This document shows, piece by piece, positions 47,766 to 59,613 of a DNA stretch of 64,000 nt. Each line of letters opens with the position of its first letter. Position 1 is the stretch's first letter. Both the position numbers and the translations under genes were made by a program. Where the stretch lies: NCBI RefSeq assembly GCF_008831285.2, contig NC_045150.1, positions 14,429,868 to 14,493,867 of the forward strand. The letters run 5' to 3'. The notes under the pieces are model-generated. The model did no database searches and was not told the origin of the DNA. It saw only the letters and a list, made by a program, of their open reading frames with translations. This DNA comes from Nymphaea colorata. Its lineage: Eukaryota; Streptophyta; Magnoliopsida; Nymphaeales; Nymphaeaceae.

Positions 47766-50700
47766 TATTTAATATATAATTATCTGTATTTATTATTATA
47801 TTTATCACTGGGAACCTTATTTTCCTACGGAGTATGTTAACTTGTCAACCTTCTTCCTTCAACTATTCATTGAGGTTCTTCGTTCTTGAAAACGGTAATA
47901 TTCAAAAAAATATTGTTCTTACCACTTTCGTCTGTATTCCTAAAAATAATGTAGACCACAAAAATGCATGGGAGCCCCAACCCTGTGATGTATACCTTGT
48001 CCCTTCAATGGGGGCCCGAAATGCTACACTTTCCTTGACGAGGAACCGTTCTGTTGCAATCGGGCTGGGTTTCTCCTTCCATTAATGATGAAAAATGATA
48101 TAAAGAAAAAAAAAACAACAGAAAAAACACAATTAAGAACTGGCCTCTAACTAATCCTCAACACTCTCTTGCTCACTCTGGAAACTTTCCATGGTCAGGG
48201 TCAGTACTTTTCAGGATTTGTCTGACCTGAATCTGTGACCTTCAGTATCATTAATGTTGGCTTTTCCTTTGTTTTTTGTTTTTTGTTTTTTTGACTTGGT
48301 CAACGACAAAGGAGTTTCCAAAGGAGATAGCCTCCAAAGAGAAGTGATCTTTAATCACGGAATAACTTCTCACTGTTGAGCCTACCAATGAACCAGAGTC
48401 ACTCTCTTAGTTCCTTGACACGAGAACTAAGAGCATGACAGTTTGTGATTAGAGTAACATGACAGTCTTTAGGAATCCTCTCTACATGAACAGAGTCCAT
48501 AGTTCTGATCATGTTTGAGAAGAGAAACCTTTGTACCACCAACCTGGTTGGGGAGGCATTAAAGCATAGTAAACCAGCCACTTTATAAACATTTTCAACA
48601 CATGTAGTGACCACTTCCATCCCCCACTCATCTTTACTCTTACAATGCCAAAAATGACTGAAAATTATGGTTTGCAGCTAGATGTTTATAGCCTGTTTTA
48701 CATATTGTCCTCATTCTTGTTTATTGAATACCTGACAGCATGAGTTCCAAACTTCCCTGTTATCAATCTCAGCTAGCTTAACCACCTCTGCCTAGTTTCC
48801 TAACAAGATTTCCTTTCTCAAAAAAAAATCTCTAGTGGCAACTGTGATGTTAGCCCTTAACGTGTCCTGACTTTTTTGAAGGGATGATTTCAGAAAGCCA
48901 TTCAGACCTGGTGCGCTATTGGAGTTGGCACCCATAACAGCTATTGCACTTCCTCATCTGAAATGGGACTTAACAACGTTAAGTTTTCTTTTATAAATAC
49001 GCAGTGACCAAATGCAAGCTAATCCACAATCATTCTTGTTGAGTTGTCACGGGTAAAAAATCTTTAAAAATGACAAGTACATGCGGAAAGAATTTGATCC
49101 TCCTCATAAAACTCCCTATCATCTGTCTTCATGTGCAAGTCTTTTTTTTTTCTGACCTTTCTTGAACATAGCATGAAAACATTTGCTGTTATTATCCCTT
49201 TTTTTTAGCCATGATACCCTTACTTTCTTTTTCTAGTACATTTCTTCATCTCAAAGAGCATCCGCAAGAAAAGATCTAATATGATTTTCAGAAGTGGACC
49301 AGTTATGAGAGTCAATATCTTGCCTCTTATAAATTTCAATAAAATCCTTTTGAAGTACGTTAATTCTGATATCAACTTTCTTGGTTCTATACTTACTCCA
49401 ATTACTTAGGCATGGTCGTACTCTATTCTGTTTTGCGAGAAGTTTAAGCATTGCACATCCTCTACACTCCACTCTCCATGCCCTTGTAATAATGACCTTA
49501 CAACTAGGTTGACACTCTCAATAAAGGAACTACTTAAATCTTCATCTTCTCTTGCGTGCGGTTTTAAAGATATTTAATTTACATGTAAAAGAGAAGTGCT
49601 GAGTGGTCTAAAGAACTTCTTGGTTCTACCAAAAGCTGTCCACAATTTTCAACTTGCTCAAAAATCTATCTAATTTGCTTTGAACCAGTGCTGTCGGGGC
49701 GCAGAGATTGGTTCATGTGAATGCTCTGTTTCTGTCCACAATCTCTCTTAGTCCAATATCTTGAATGAATCCATTGAATGCTAAACAAGCTTGGCAAGCA
49801 GCGGCAGGGCCATTTTTCAGACTCCTTATAAGCTGAATTAAAATCTTTCATTATAATACTAACATTTGTTTATGGCAATTATGATATTTAACATAACCAA
49901 TTGGTCTTTGTGAATTCTAAAGTGAGGGTGAAGATACACACCTATTGTATCAAAGTTGAGATTAAATGCTTTATGAATAAACAAACAATCCATCGAAAAT
50001 TTATTAAATTTGCAACTAGTCAATCTAAAATCAGCATGTCTCTAACTCTACACAATTATGGCCCCATTAAGATTCGTGTCAATATTAGATTAAAAAAAAA
50101 AACTCCTCGAAGTGATTGCAAAAGGATTTGAAGTTGTCTGCATTCAACATGATATCGAAACATGAAAATGATCCCAAGTTGATGAGATATCACCCAATTG
50201 CCAAAATCTTTCAACGTTGTTAGAGTAGCAAGGCCTCTAACAATCCAACTATAAACTTCATTTGATGGGAATTGGCAACTCCTCTTAGGCTCCTTTTCCT
50301 ACAGGAGAACATTCTCTTTGTTATGGAAATCTCTGCTCCTTGGATATCCATGTCAGGATCATGTTGTGCCAACATCCTTTCTTTCAGGACAGAACTTTAT
50401 ATAGCCTTAAAAAATGTTGTCCCACAACCCTTCTTAAAATTGTTAACTTCTTTGGAATGGAGTGCTTTTTTTTGTTCAAACTAATATTCATAGGAGAGGA
50501 AGACCTTTTATCTTTTTGTTTTCAGTCCATTAGTACAGTCCTAGTGGAGTTCAAACAGACAAATCCAGGAAAAAACTCCTCCTCAACTTCTGTGGCTTTC
50601 TTCTTGGTCTCATGGCTGGACTCAGCAATAGTTTTACCATGGTTAACCTTCAATGAAGATGATTCCATCACCATTTCATATGAGATAATCCCTTGAGACT

Positions 50701-50896
50701 CGTGACCTGTAGATCATAGGTGTTCAATAGGAAGTACATCTTTTTCAAGAGGCACAAATTGATTTCATTTAATATTAGATAGCTTGCATTGCTTAGAGCC
50801 TAGATTCCACCTTCTATTAGCAATAATGACCTAAGTCCATCCATTTGAGGGTTTAGTATTCTCTTTTCCCTCCCTCATACGAGTGAGATGATCCCC
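47028..50896. repeat. 3.9-kb tandem unit 1
   Basis: First of three head-to-tail units. It begins at tatatacag and ends at gatgatcccc, where unit 2 starts. About 1.31 kb of F1 leader (47028-48337, also at 10535-11868) is followed by about 2.56 kb of antisense LINE. Unit 1 lacks about 23 bases after gagaactt at 47100 that units 2 and 3 have (cttgtcagctaattaatatt), and carries its own substitutions, so it is the most diverged of the three. It contains an AT tract at 47735-47760. Confidence 0.92.
48338..50896 (-). pseudogene. L1-type LINE, ORF1 end to RT start, unit 1
   Basis: Read on the minus strand from right to left: ORF1 tail (GWT-x-VIIANRRW near 50830), then endonuclease text with IGVYLHPHFRI near 49920, DFN near 49845 (the GDFN active-site motif of LINE endonucleases) and SKLDRFL near 49670. 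The linker LKLLAKQNRVRPCLSNWSKY follows near 49420, then LTLLSPISDEEVQ and the reverse-transcriptase opening motif APGLNGF (normally APGPDGF) near 48915. The palm domain with its FADD motif is not found; sequence fades at 48338 against the F1 leader. Stops and frameshifts break every domain. Such elements copy by nicking DNA and reverse transcribing in place; this one is dead. Confidence 0.75.
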
Positions 50897-51623
50897 TATA
50901 TACAGCACTTTTGCTACGAAGTTCCCACTGATCTTGTGTGTGTGAGAGGTTTCCCATCATTGAGAACTTGCTTGTCAGCTAATTAATATTTTGGGGTCAT
51001 GAATTTGAAAGAGGCCTAACTTAAAACCAAACATGGAATCCTTTGCACTCTTTAGATATGATCAAAGTCATTTTGTGCATGAGTTTATAGTAATCAAATT
51101 AAAATATCATTAGACACCATACAATGGTGCTACTTAGTCTTCACCTATAAAAATTAAAACTACTTAAGATATTACTAGTACTTTTATATCGGAGAATTCT
51201 AGCATGTTGAATGCCCAGTGTTGTTAGGTAATTAAAAGGTTAAAAATCTATGGTTGAAAGCACCTCAAAATGTTGTTGAAATCATGATAAACTATTATAA
51301 AAACACACTACCACAAACCATAAACCGTTTCTAATACCCCTACAGTGTCTATATTTTAGCAAATAATGTTTTATTTTGAGCTATATGACAATATCTAGCA
51401 TTCGTCAAATTTGAATCCACACACACACACACATTCAAATTTGTCATTTCTTAGATCTTGTCTTATTACTAAAAATAAAGACCGGTCGCTAAAGCATGCA
51501 GCTGTATTAGCAACAGTGTATCAAATAGTGCCTATTTATGGCACTTTTTTTAATGGTTTATGGGTTTATCAGTGACATATTTTAAATCTATTAGTCCTCC
51601 AACATCCAGAAGATTCAAATGAG

Positions 51624-51657
<34 letters not shown>

Positions 51658-54600
51658 TATTTAATATATAATTATCTGTATTTATAATTATATTTATCAC
51701 TGGGAACCTTATTTTCCTACGGAGTATGTTAACTTGTCAACCTTCTTCCTTCAACTATTCATTGAGGTTCTTCGTTCTTGAAAACGGTAATATTCAAAAA
51801 AATATTGTTCTTACCACTTTCGTCTGTATTCCTAAAAATAATGTAGACCACAAAAATGCATGGGAGCCCCAACCCTGTGATGTATACCTTGTCCCTTCAA
51901 TGGGGGCCCGAAATGCTACACTTTCCTTGACGAGGAACCGTTCTGTTGCAATCGGGCTGGGTTTCTCCTTCCATTAATGATGAAAAATAATATAAAGAAA
52001 AAAAAAACAACAGAAAAAACACAATTAAGAACTGGCCTCTAACTAATCCTCAACACTCTCTTGCTCACTCTGGAAACTTTCCATGGTCAGGGTCAGTACT
52101 TTTCAGGATTTGTCTGACCTGAATCTGTGACCTTCAGTATCATTAATGTTGGCTTTTCCTTTGTTTTTTGTTTTTTTGACTTGGTCAACGACAAAGGAGT
52201 TTCCAAAGGAGATAGCCTCCAAAGAGAAGTGATCTTTAATCACGGAATAACTTCTCACTGTTGAGCCTACCAATGAACCAGAGTCACTCTCTTAGTTCCT
52301 TGACACGAGAACTAAGAGCATGACAGTTTGTGATTAGAGTAACATGACAGTCTTTAGGAATCCTCTCTACATGAACAGAGTCCATAGTTCTGATCATGTT
52401 TGAGAAGAGAAACCTTTGTACCACCAACCTGGTTGGGGAGGCATTAAAGCATAGTAAACCAGCCACTTTATAAACATTTTCAACACATGTAGTGACCACT
52501 TCCATCCCCCACTCATCTTTACTCTTACAATGCCAAAAATGACTGAAAATTATGGTTTGCAGCTAGATGTTTATAGCCTGTTTTACATATTGTCCTCATT
52601 CTTGTTTATTGAATACCTGACAGCATGAGTTCCAAACTTCCCTGTTATCAATCTCAGCTAGCTTAACCACCTCTGCCTAGTTTCCTAACAAGATTTCCTT
52701 TCTAAAAAAAAAATCTCTAGTGGCAACTGTGATGTTAGCCCTTAACGTGTCCTGACTTTTTTGAAGGGACGATTTCAGAAAGCCATTCAGACCTGGTGCG
52801 CTATTGGAGTTGGCACCCATAACAGCTATTGCACTTCCTCATCTGAAATGGGACTTAACAACGTTAAGTTTTCTTTTATAAATACGCAGTGACCAACTGC
52901 AAGCTGATCCACAATCATTCTTGTTGAGTTGTCACGGGTAAAAAATCTTTAAAAATGAGAAGTACATGCGGAAAGAATTTGATCCTCCTCATAAAACTCC
53001 ACATCATCTGTCTTCATGTGCAAGAGTCTTTTTTTTTTTCTGACCTTTCTTGAACATAGCATGAAAACATTTGCTGTTATTATCCCTTTTTTTTAGCCAT
53101 GATACCCTTACTTTCTTTTTCTATTACATTTCTTCATCTCAAAGAGCATCTGCAAGAAAACATCTAATATGATTTTCAGAAGTGGACCAGTTATGAGAGT
53201 CAATATCTTGCCTCTTATAAATTTCAATAAAATCCTTTTGAAGTACGTTAATTCTGATATCAACTTTCTTGGTTCTATACTTACTCCAATTACTTAGGCA
53301 TGGTCGTACTCTATTCTATTCTGCGAGAAGTTTAAGCATTGCACATCCTCTACACTCCACTCTCCATGCCCTTGTAATAATGACCTTACAACTAGGTTGA
53401 CACTCTCAATAAAGGAACTACTTAAATCTTCATCTTCTCTTGCGTGCGGTTTTAAAGATATTTAATTTACATGTAAAAGAGAAGTGCTGAGTGGTCTAAA
53501 GAACTTCTTGGTTCTACCAAAAGCTGTCCACAATTTTCAACTTGCTCAAAAATCTATCTAATTTGCTTTGAACCAGTGCTGTCGGGGCGCAGAGATTGGT
53601 TCATGTGAATGCTCTGTTTCTGTCCACAATCTCTCTTAGTCCAATATCTTGAATGAATCCATTGAATGCTAAACAAGCTTGGCTAGCAGCAGCAGGGCCA
53701 TTTTTCAGACTCCTTATAAGCTGAATTAAAATCTTTCATTATAATACTGACATTTGTTTATGGCAATTATGATATTTAACATAACCAATTGGTCTTTGCG
53801 AATTCTAAAGTGAGGGTGAAGATACACACCTATTGTATCAAAGTTGAGATTAAATGCTTTATGAATAAACAAACAATCCATCAAAAATTTATTAAATTTG
53901 CAACTAGTCAATCTAAAATCAGCATGTCTCTAACTCTACACAATTATGGCCCCATTAAGATTCGTATCAATATTAGATTAAAAAAAAAAACTCCTCGAAG
54001 TGATTGCAAAAGGATTTGAAGTTGTCTGCATTCAACATGATATCGAAACATGAAAATGATCCCAAGTTGATGAGATATCACCCAATTGCCAAAATCTTTC
54101 AACGTTGTTAGAGTAGCAAGGCCTCTAACAATCCAACTATAAACTTCATTTGATGGGAATTGGCAACTCCTCTTAGGCTCCTTTTCCTACAGGAGAACAT
54201 TCTCTTTGTTATGGAAATCTCTGCTCCTTGGATATCCATGTCAGGATCATGTTGTGCCAACATCCTTTCTTTCAGGACAGAACTTTATATAGCCTTAAAA
54301 AATGTTGTCCCACAACCCTTCTTAAAATTGTTAACTTCTTTGGAATGGAGTGCTTTTTTTTGTTCAAACTAATATTCATAGGAGAGGAAGACCTTTTATC
54401 TTTTTGTTTTCAGTCCATTAGTACAGTCCTAGTGGAGTTCAAACAGACAAATCAAGGAAAAAACTCCTCCTCAACTTCTGTGGCTTTCTTCTTGGTCTCA
54501 TGGCTGGACTCAGCAATAGTTTTACCATGGTTAACCTTCAATGAAGATGATTCCATCACCATTTCATATGAGATAATCCCTTGAGACTCGTGACCTGTAG

Positions 54601-54784
54601 ATCATAGGTGTTCAATAGGAAGTACATCTTTTTCAAGAGGCACAAATTGATTTCATTTAATATTAGATAGCTTGCATTGCTTAGAGCCTAGATTCCACCT
54701 TCTATTAGCAATAATGACCTAAGTCCATCCATTTGAGGGTTTAGTATTCTCTTTTCCCTCCCTCATACGAGTGAGATGATCCCC
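50897..54784. repeat. 3.9-kb tandem unit 2
   Basis: Length 3888 bases. F1 leader part 50897-52225, antisense LINE part about 52226-54784. It shares variants with unit 3 against unit 1 (for example ccaactgcaagctgatcc near 52893 and the longer caagagtcttttttt near 53023). Confidence 0.92.
52226..54784 (-). pseudogene. L1-type LINE remnant, unit 2
   Basis: Duplicate of the remnant at 48338-50896 with few differences; the same domains appear about 3.89 kb further right (endonuclease near 53550-53820, linker near 53310, reverse-transcriptase opening near 52800). Confidence 0.75.
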
Positions 54785-55516
54785 TATATACAGCACTTTT
54801 GCTACGAAGTTCCCACTGATCTTGTGTGTGTGAGAGGTTTCCCATCATTGAGAACTTGCTTGTCAGCTAATTAATATTTTGGGGTCATGAATTTGAAAGA
54901 GGCCTAACTTAAAACCAAACATGGAATCCTTTGCACTCTTTAGATATGATCAAAGTCATTTTGTGCATGAGTTTATAGTAATCAAATTAAAATATCATTA
55001 GACACCATACAATGGTGCTACTTAGTCTTCACCTATAAAAATTAAAACTACTTAAGATATTACTAGTACTTTTATATCGGAGAATTCTAGCATGGCATGT
55101 TGAATGCCCAGTGTTGTTAGGTAATTAAAAGGTTAAAAATCTATGGTTGAAAGCACCTCAAAATGTTGTTGAAATCATGATAAACTATTATAAAAACACA
55201 CTACCACAAACCATAAACCGTTTCTAATACCCCTACAGTGTCTATATTTTAGCAAATAATGTTTTATTTTGAGCTATATGACAATATCTAGCATTCGTCA
55301 AATTTGAATCCACACACACACACACATTCAAATTTGTCATTTCTTAGATCTTGTCTTATTACTAAAAATAAAGACCGGTCGCTAAAGCATGCAGCTGTAT
55401 TAGCAACAGTGTATCAAATAGTGCCTATTTATGGCACTTTTTTTAATGGTTTATGGGTTTATCAGTGACATATTTTAAATCTATTAGTCCTCCAACATCC
55501 AGAAGATTCAAATGAG

Positions 55517-55550
<34 letters not shown>

Positions 55551-58500
55551 TATTTAATATATAATTATCTGTATTTATAATTATATTTATCACTGGGAAC
55601 CTTATTTTCCTACGGAGTATGTTAACTTGTCAACCTTCTTCCTTCAACTATTCATTGAGGTTCTTCGTTCTTGAAAACGGTAATATTCAAAAAAATATTG
55701 TTCTTACCACTTTCGTCTGTATTCCTAAAAATAATGTAGACCACAAAAATGCATGGGAGCCCCAACCCTGTGATGTATACCTTGTCCCTTCAATGGGGGC
55801 CCGAAATGCTACACTTTCCTTGACGAGGAACCGTTCTGTTGCAATCGGGCTGGGTTTCTCCTTCCATTAATGATGAAAAATAATATAAAGAAAAAAAAAA
55901 CAACAGAAAAAACACAATTAAGAACTGGCCTCTAACTAATCCTCAACACTCTCTTGCTCACTCTGGAAACTTTCCATGGTCAGGGTCAGTACTTTTCAGG
56001 ATTTGTCTGACCTGAATCTGTGACCTTCAGTATCATTAATGTTGGCTTTTCCTTTGTTTTTTGTTTTTTTGACTTGGTCAACGACAAAGGAGTTTCCAAA
56101 GGAGATAGCCTCCAAAGAGAAGTGATCTTTAATCACGGAATAACTTCTCACTGTTGAGCCTACCAATGAACCAGAGTCACTCTCTTAGTTCCTTGACACG
56201 AGAACTAAGAGCATGACAGTTTGTGATTAGAGTAACATGACAGTCTTTAGGAATCCTCTCTACATGAACAGAGTCCATAGTTCTGATCATGTTTGAGAAG
56301 AGAAACCTTTGTACCACCAACCTGGTTGGGGAGGCAAGCATAGTAAACCAGCCACTTTATAAACATTTTCAACACATGTAGTGACCACTTCCATCCCCCA
56401 CTCATCTTTACTCTTACAATGCCAAAAATGACTGAAAATTATGGTTTGCAGCTAGATGTTTATAGCCTGTTTTACATATTGTCCTCATTCTTGTTTATTG
56501 AATACCTGACAGCATGAGTTCCAAACTTCCCTGTTATCAATCTCAGCTAGCTTAACCACCTCTGCCTAGTTTCCTAACAAGATTTCCTTTCTAAAAAAAA
56601 AATCTCTAGTGGCAACTGTGATGTTAGCCCTTAACGTGTCCTGACTTTTTTGAAGGGACGATTTCAGAAAGCCATTCAGACCTGGTGCGCTATTGGAGTT
56701 GGCACCCATAACAGCTATTGCACTTCCTCATCTGAAATGGGACTTAACAACGTTAAGTTTTCTTTTATAAATACGCAGTGACCAACTGCAAGCTGATCCA
56801 CAATCATTCTTGTTGAGTTGTCACGGGTAAAAAATCTTTAAAAATGAGAAGTACATGCGGAAAGAATTTGATCCTCCTCATAAAACTCCACATCATCTGT
56901 CTTCATGTGCAAGAGTCTTTTTTTTTTTCTGACCTTTCTTGAACATAGCATGAAAACATTTGCTGTTATTATCCCTTTTTTTTAGCCATGATACCCTTAC
57001 TTTCTTTTTCTATTACATTTCTTCATCTCAAAGAGCATCTGCAAGAAAACATCTAATATGATTTTCAGAAGTGGACCAGTTATGAGAGTCAATATCTTGC
57101 CTCTTATAAATTTCAATAAAATCCTTTTGAAGTACGTTAATTCTGATATCAACTTTCTTGGTTCTATACTTACTCCAATTACTTAGGCATGGTCGTACTC
57201 TATTCTATTCTGCGAGAAGTTTAAGCATTGCACATCCTCTACACTCCACTCTCCATGCCCTTGTAATAATGACCTTACAACTAGGTTGACACTCTCAATA
57301 AAGGAACTATTTAAATCTTCATCTTCTCTTGCGTGCGGTTTTAAAGATATTTAATTTACATGTAAAAGAGAAGTGCTGAGTGGTCTAAAGAACTTCTTGG
57401 TTCTACCAAAAGCTGCCCACAATTTTCAACTTGCTCAAAAATCTATCTAATTTGCTTTGAACCAGTGCTGTCGGGGCGCAGAGATTGGTTCATGTGAATG
57501 CTCTGTTTGTGTCCACAATCTCTCTTAGTCCAATATCTTGAATGAATCCATTGAATGCTAAACAAGCTTGGCTAGCAGCGGCAGGGCCATTTTTCAGACT
57601 CCTTATAAGCTGAATTAAAATCTTTCATTATAATACTAACATTTGTTTATTGGCAATTATGATATTTAACATAACCAATTGGTCTTTGCGAATTCTAAAG
57701 TGAGGGTGAAGATACACACCTATTGTATCAAAGTTGAGATTGAATGCTTTATGAATAAACAAACAATCCATCGAAAATTTATTAAATTTGCAACTAGACA
57801 ATCTAAAATCAGCATGTCTCTAACTCTACATAATTATGGCCCCATTAAGATTTGTATCAATATTAGATTAAAAAAAAAAACTCCTCGAAGTGATTGCAAA
57901 AGGATTTGAAGTTGTCTGCATTCAACATGATATCGAAACATGAAAATGATCCCAAGTTGATGAGATATCACCCAATTGCCAAAATCTTTCAACGTTGTTA
58001 GAGTAGCAAGGCCTCTAACAATCCAACTATAAACTTCATTTGATGGGAATTGGCAACTCCTCTTAGGCTCCTTTTCCTACAGGAGAACATTCTCTTTGTT
58101 ATGGAAATCTCTGCTCCTTGGATATCCATGTCAGGATCATGTTGTGCCAACATCCTTTCTTTCAGGACAGAACTTTATATAGCCTTAAAAAATGTTGTCC
58201 CACAACCCTTCTTAAAATTGTTAACTTCTTTGGAATGGAGTGCTTTTTTTTGTTCAAACTAATATTCATAGGAGAGGAAGACCTTTTATCTTTTTGTTTT
58301 CAGTCCATTAGTACAGTCCTAGTGGAGTTCAAACAGACAAATCCAGGAAAAAACTCCTCCTCAACTTCTGTGGCTTTCTTCTTGGTCTCATGGCTGGACT
58401 CAGCAATAGTTTTACCATGGTTAACCTTCAATGAAGATGATTCCATCACCATTTCATATGAGATAATCCCTTGAGACTCGTGACCTGTAGATCATAGGTG

Positions 58501-58674
58501 TTCAATAGGAAGTACATCTTTTTCAAGAGGCACAAATTGATTTCATTTAATATTAGATAGCTTGCATTGCTTAGAGCCTAGATTCCACCTTCTATTAGCA
58601 ATAATGACCTAAGTCCATCCATTTGAGGGTTTAGTATTCTCTTTTCCCTCCCTCATACGAGTGAGATGATCCCC
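54785..58674. repeat. 3.9-kb tandem unit 3
   Basis: Length 3890 bases. F1 leader part 54785-56111, antisense LINE part about 56112-58674. Private changes include five extra bases in gcatggcatgttg near 55090 and six missing bases in gaggcaagcatag near 56333. Past its right edge the LINE continues without interruption into 58675-59260, so this unit marks the original single copy's right junction. Confidence 0.92.
56112..58674 (-). pseudogene. L1-type LINE remnant, unit 3
   Basis: As in units 1 and 2, another 3.89 kb on. Here the LINE is continuous at its 5' side with ORF1 at 58675-59260, giving a single decayed element of about 3.1 kb from 59260 down to 56112, lacking most of reverse transcriptase. 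Confidence 0.75.
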
Positions 58675-59260
58675 TCTGGAGTGTAATGAAACCCCACATG
58701 AGGTACCGAAACAAATTTTTGTTTCATCTTCCACCATTTATTCAATAACTTTATCACCATCAAGTATACAAATCGAACCCATAAGTGAAGCCATCAGCAT
58801 CTACAAAAAAACTACCCGGAACCTTAACGACACCAGCTAACACCTTGCAGTTCCACATATAAAGAGGCAACTTCGGTAGACGAAACCCTAGAGGGGTTCT
58901 CGTGACAGCTTGAAGTCGAAGCGGCATTCCTGACTTCCACTTGCTAGAGACCAAAAACCGATCGCAAACACGCCATTTTTTTGGTTGCATAACTTCCTCT
59001 AAATATTCCTTTGAGGAAGCCTTGATCAAAAAGAGTCATTTTGAAAGGAGTGAAAATTGTTTTCACCTGATACAAATTGTGAAAAACTTCCACCCAATCC
59101 AGACGAAATCTTGAGCTACCGCCTAATAGAATTGCAATAGCAGTCCATCTGAAAGGTCTGACCATTTGCTTCCCCTCAATTTCACACACTGCAAGATCTG
59201 GTAATCCAAATGCCTCCTCTCAAGATCTGGTAATCCAAATGCCTCCTCTCACTCATTTTC
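58675..59260 (-). pseudogene. LINE ORF1, DUF4283-type (copy C)
   Basis: On the minus strand, FRWTAIAILLGGSSRFRLDW (59150 down) leads to MTLF, a frameshift near 59020, then IKASSKEYLEEVMQPKKWRV, DRFLVSSKWKSGMPLRLQA and LPKLPLYMWNCKVLAG, ending FVDADGF near 58790. This order (sensor strand, KKWRV, LI-x-xW-x-PGMPL, LPLxxWN, FVDAD) matches DUF4283 of plant LINE ORF1. It is intact apart from the frameshift and is the better of the two ORF1 copies. A 20-25-base duplication of caagatctggtaatccaaat occurs just upstream (59190 and 59222). Confidence 0.7.
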
Positions 59261-59613
59261 GTCCACAACACCAGCGCTCTTTACCACCGACAGCCAAAAT
59301 CATCGCACTGATAGAACTGACTGGAATCCTTGATCAATAGTTGACTTTTCATGATCCATCATCTCAAAGGATGGGTGAGAGCCTTCACCACCCACGATAA
59401 AGTGATGTTCACAAACATTTTCCTAACTCTAACCTAGGGTTCATGTTGCTCCCTTTCTCTGCTCCTTCACGTGATAACCACATCTTCTCCTTGACCAAGA
59501 ACTGTTACTTGTGGAACAATCCACACGCTACTCACTTTGACAATGTGCTTCTTTTCCCCACCATTTGTATTGAAATCCACACCCTTAGTCACAACCTACC
59601 TCATGATCACCTT
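59261..59613. other. 5' flank of protease pseudogene C
   Basis: Matches 13201-13495 with an extra stretch at about 59345-59410. No regulatory element can be named except the TATA-like box at 59614. Confidence 0.5.

Noticed and set aside
50340-50696. A 118-codon plus-strand frame repeated at 54228 and 58118
   Set aside because: It runs opposite to the decayed LINE and is kept only because the units are recent duplicates; no recognisable protein.
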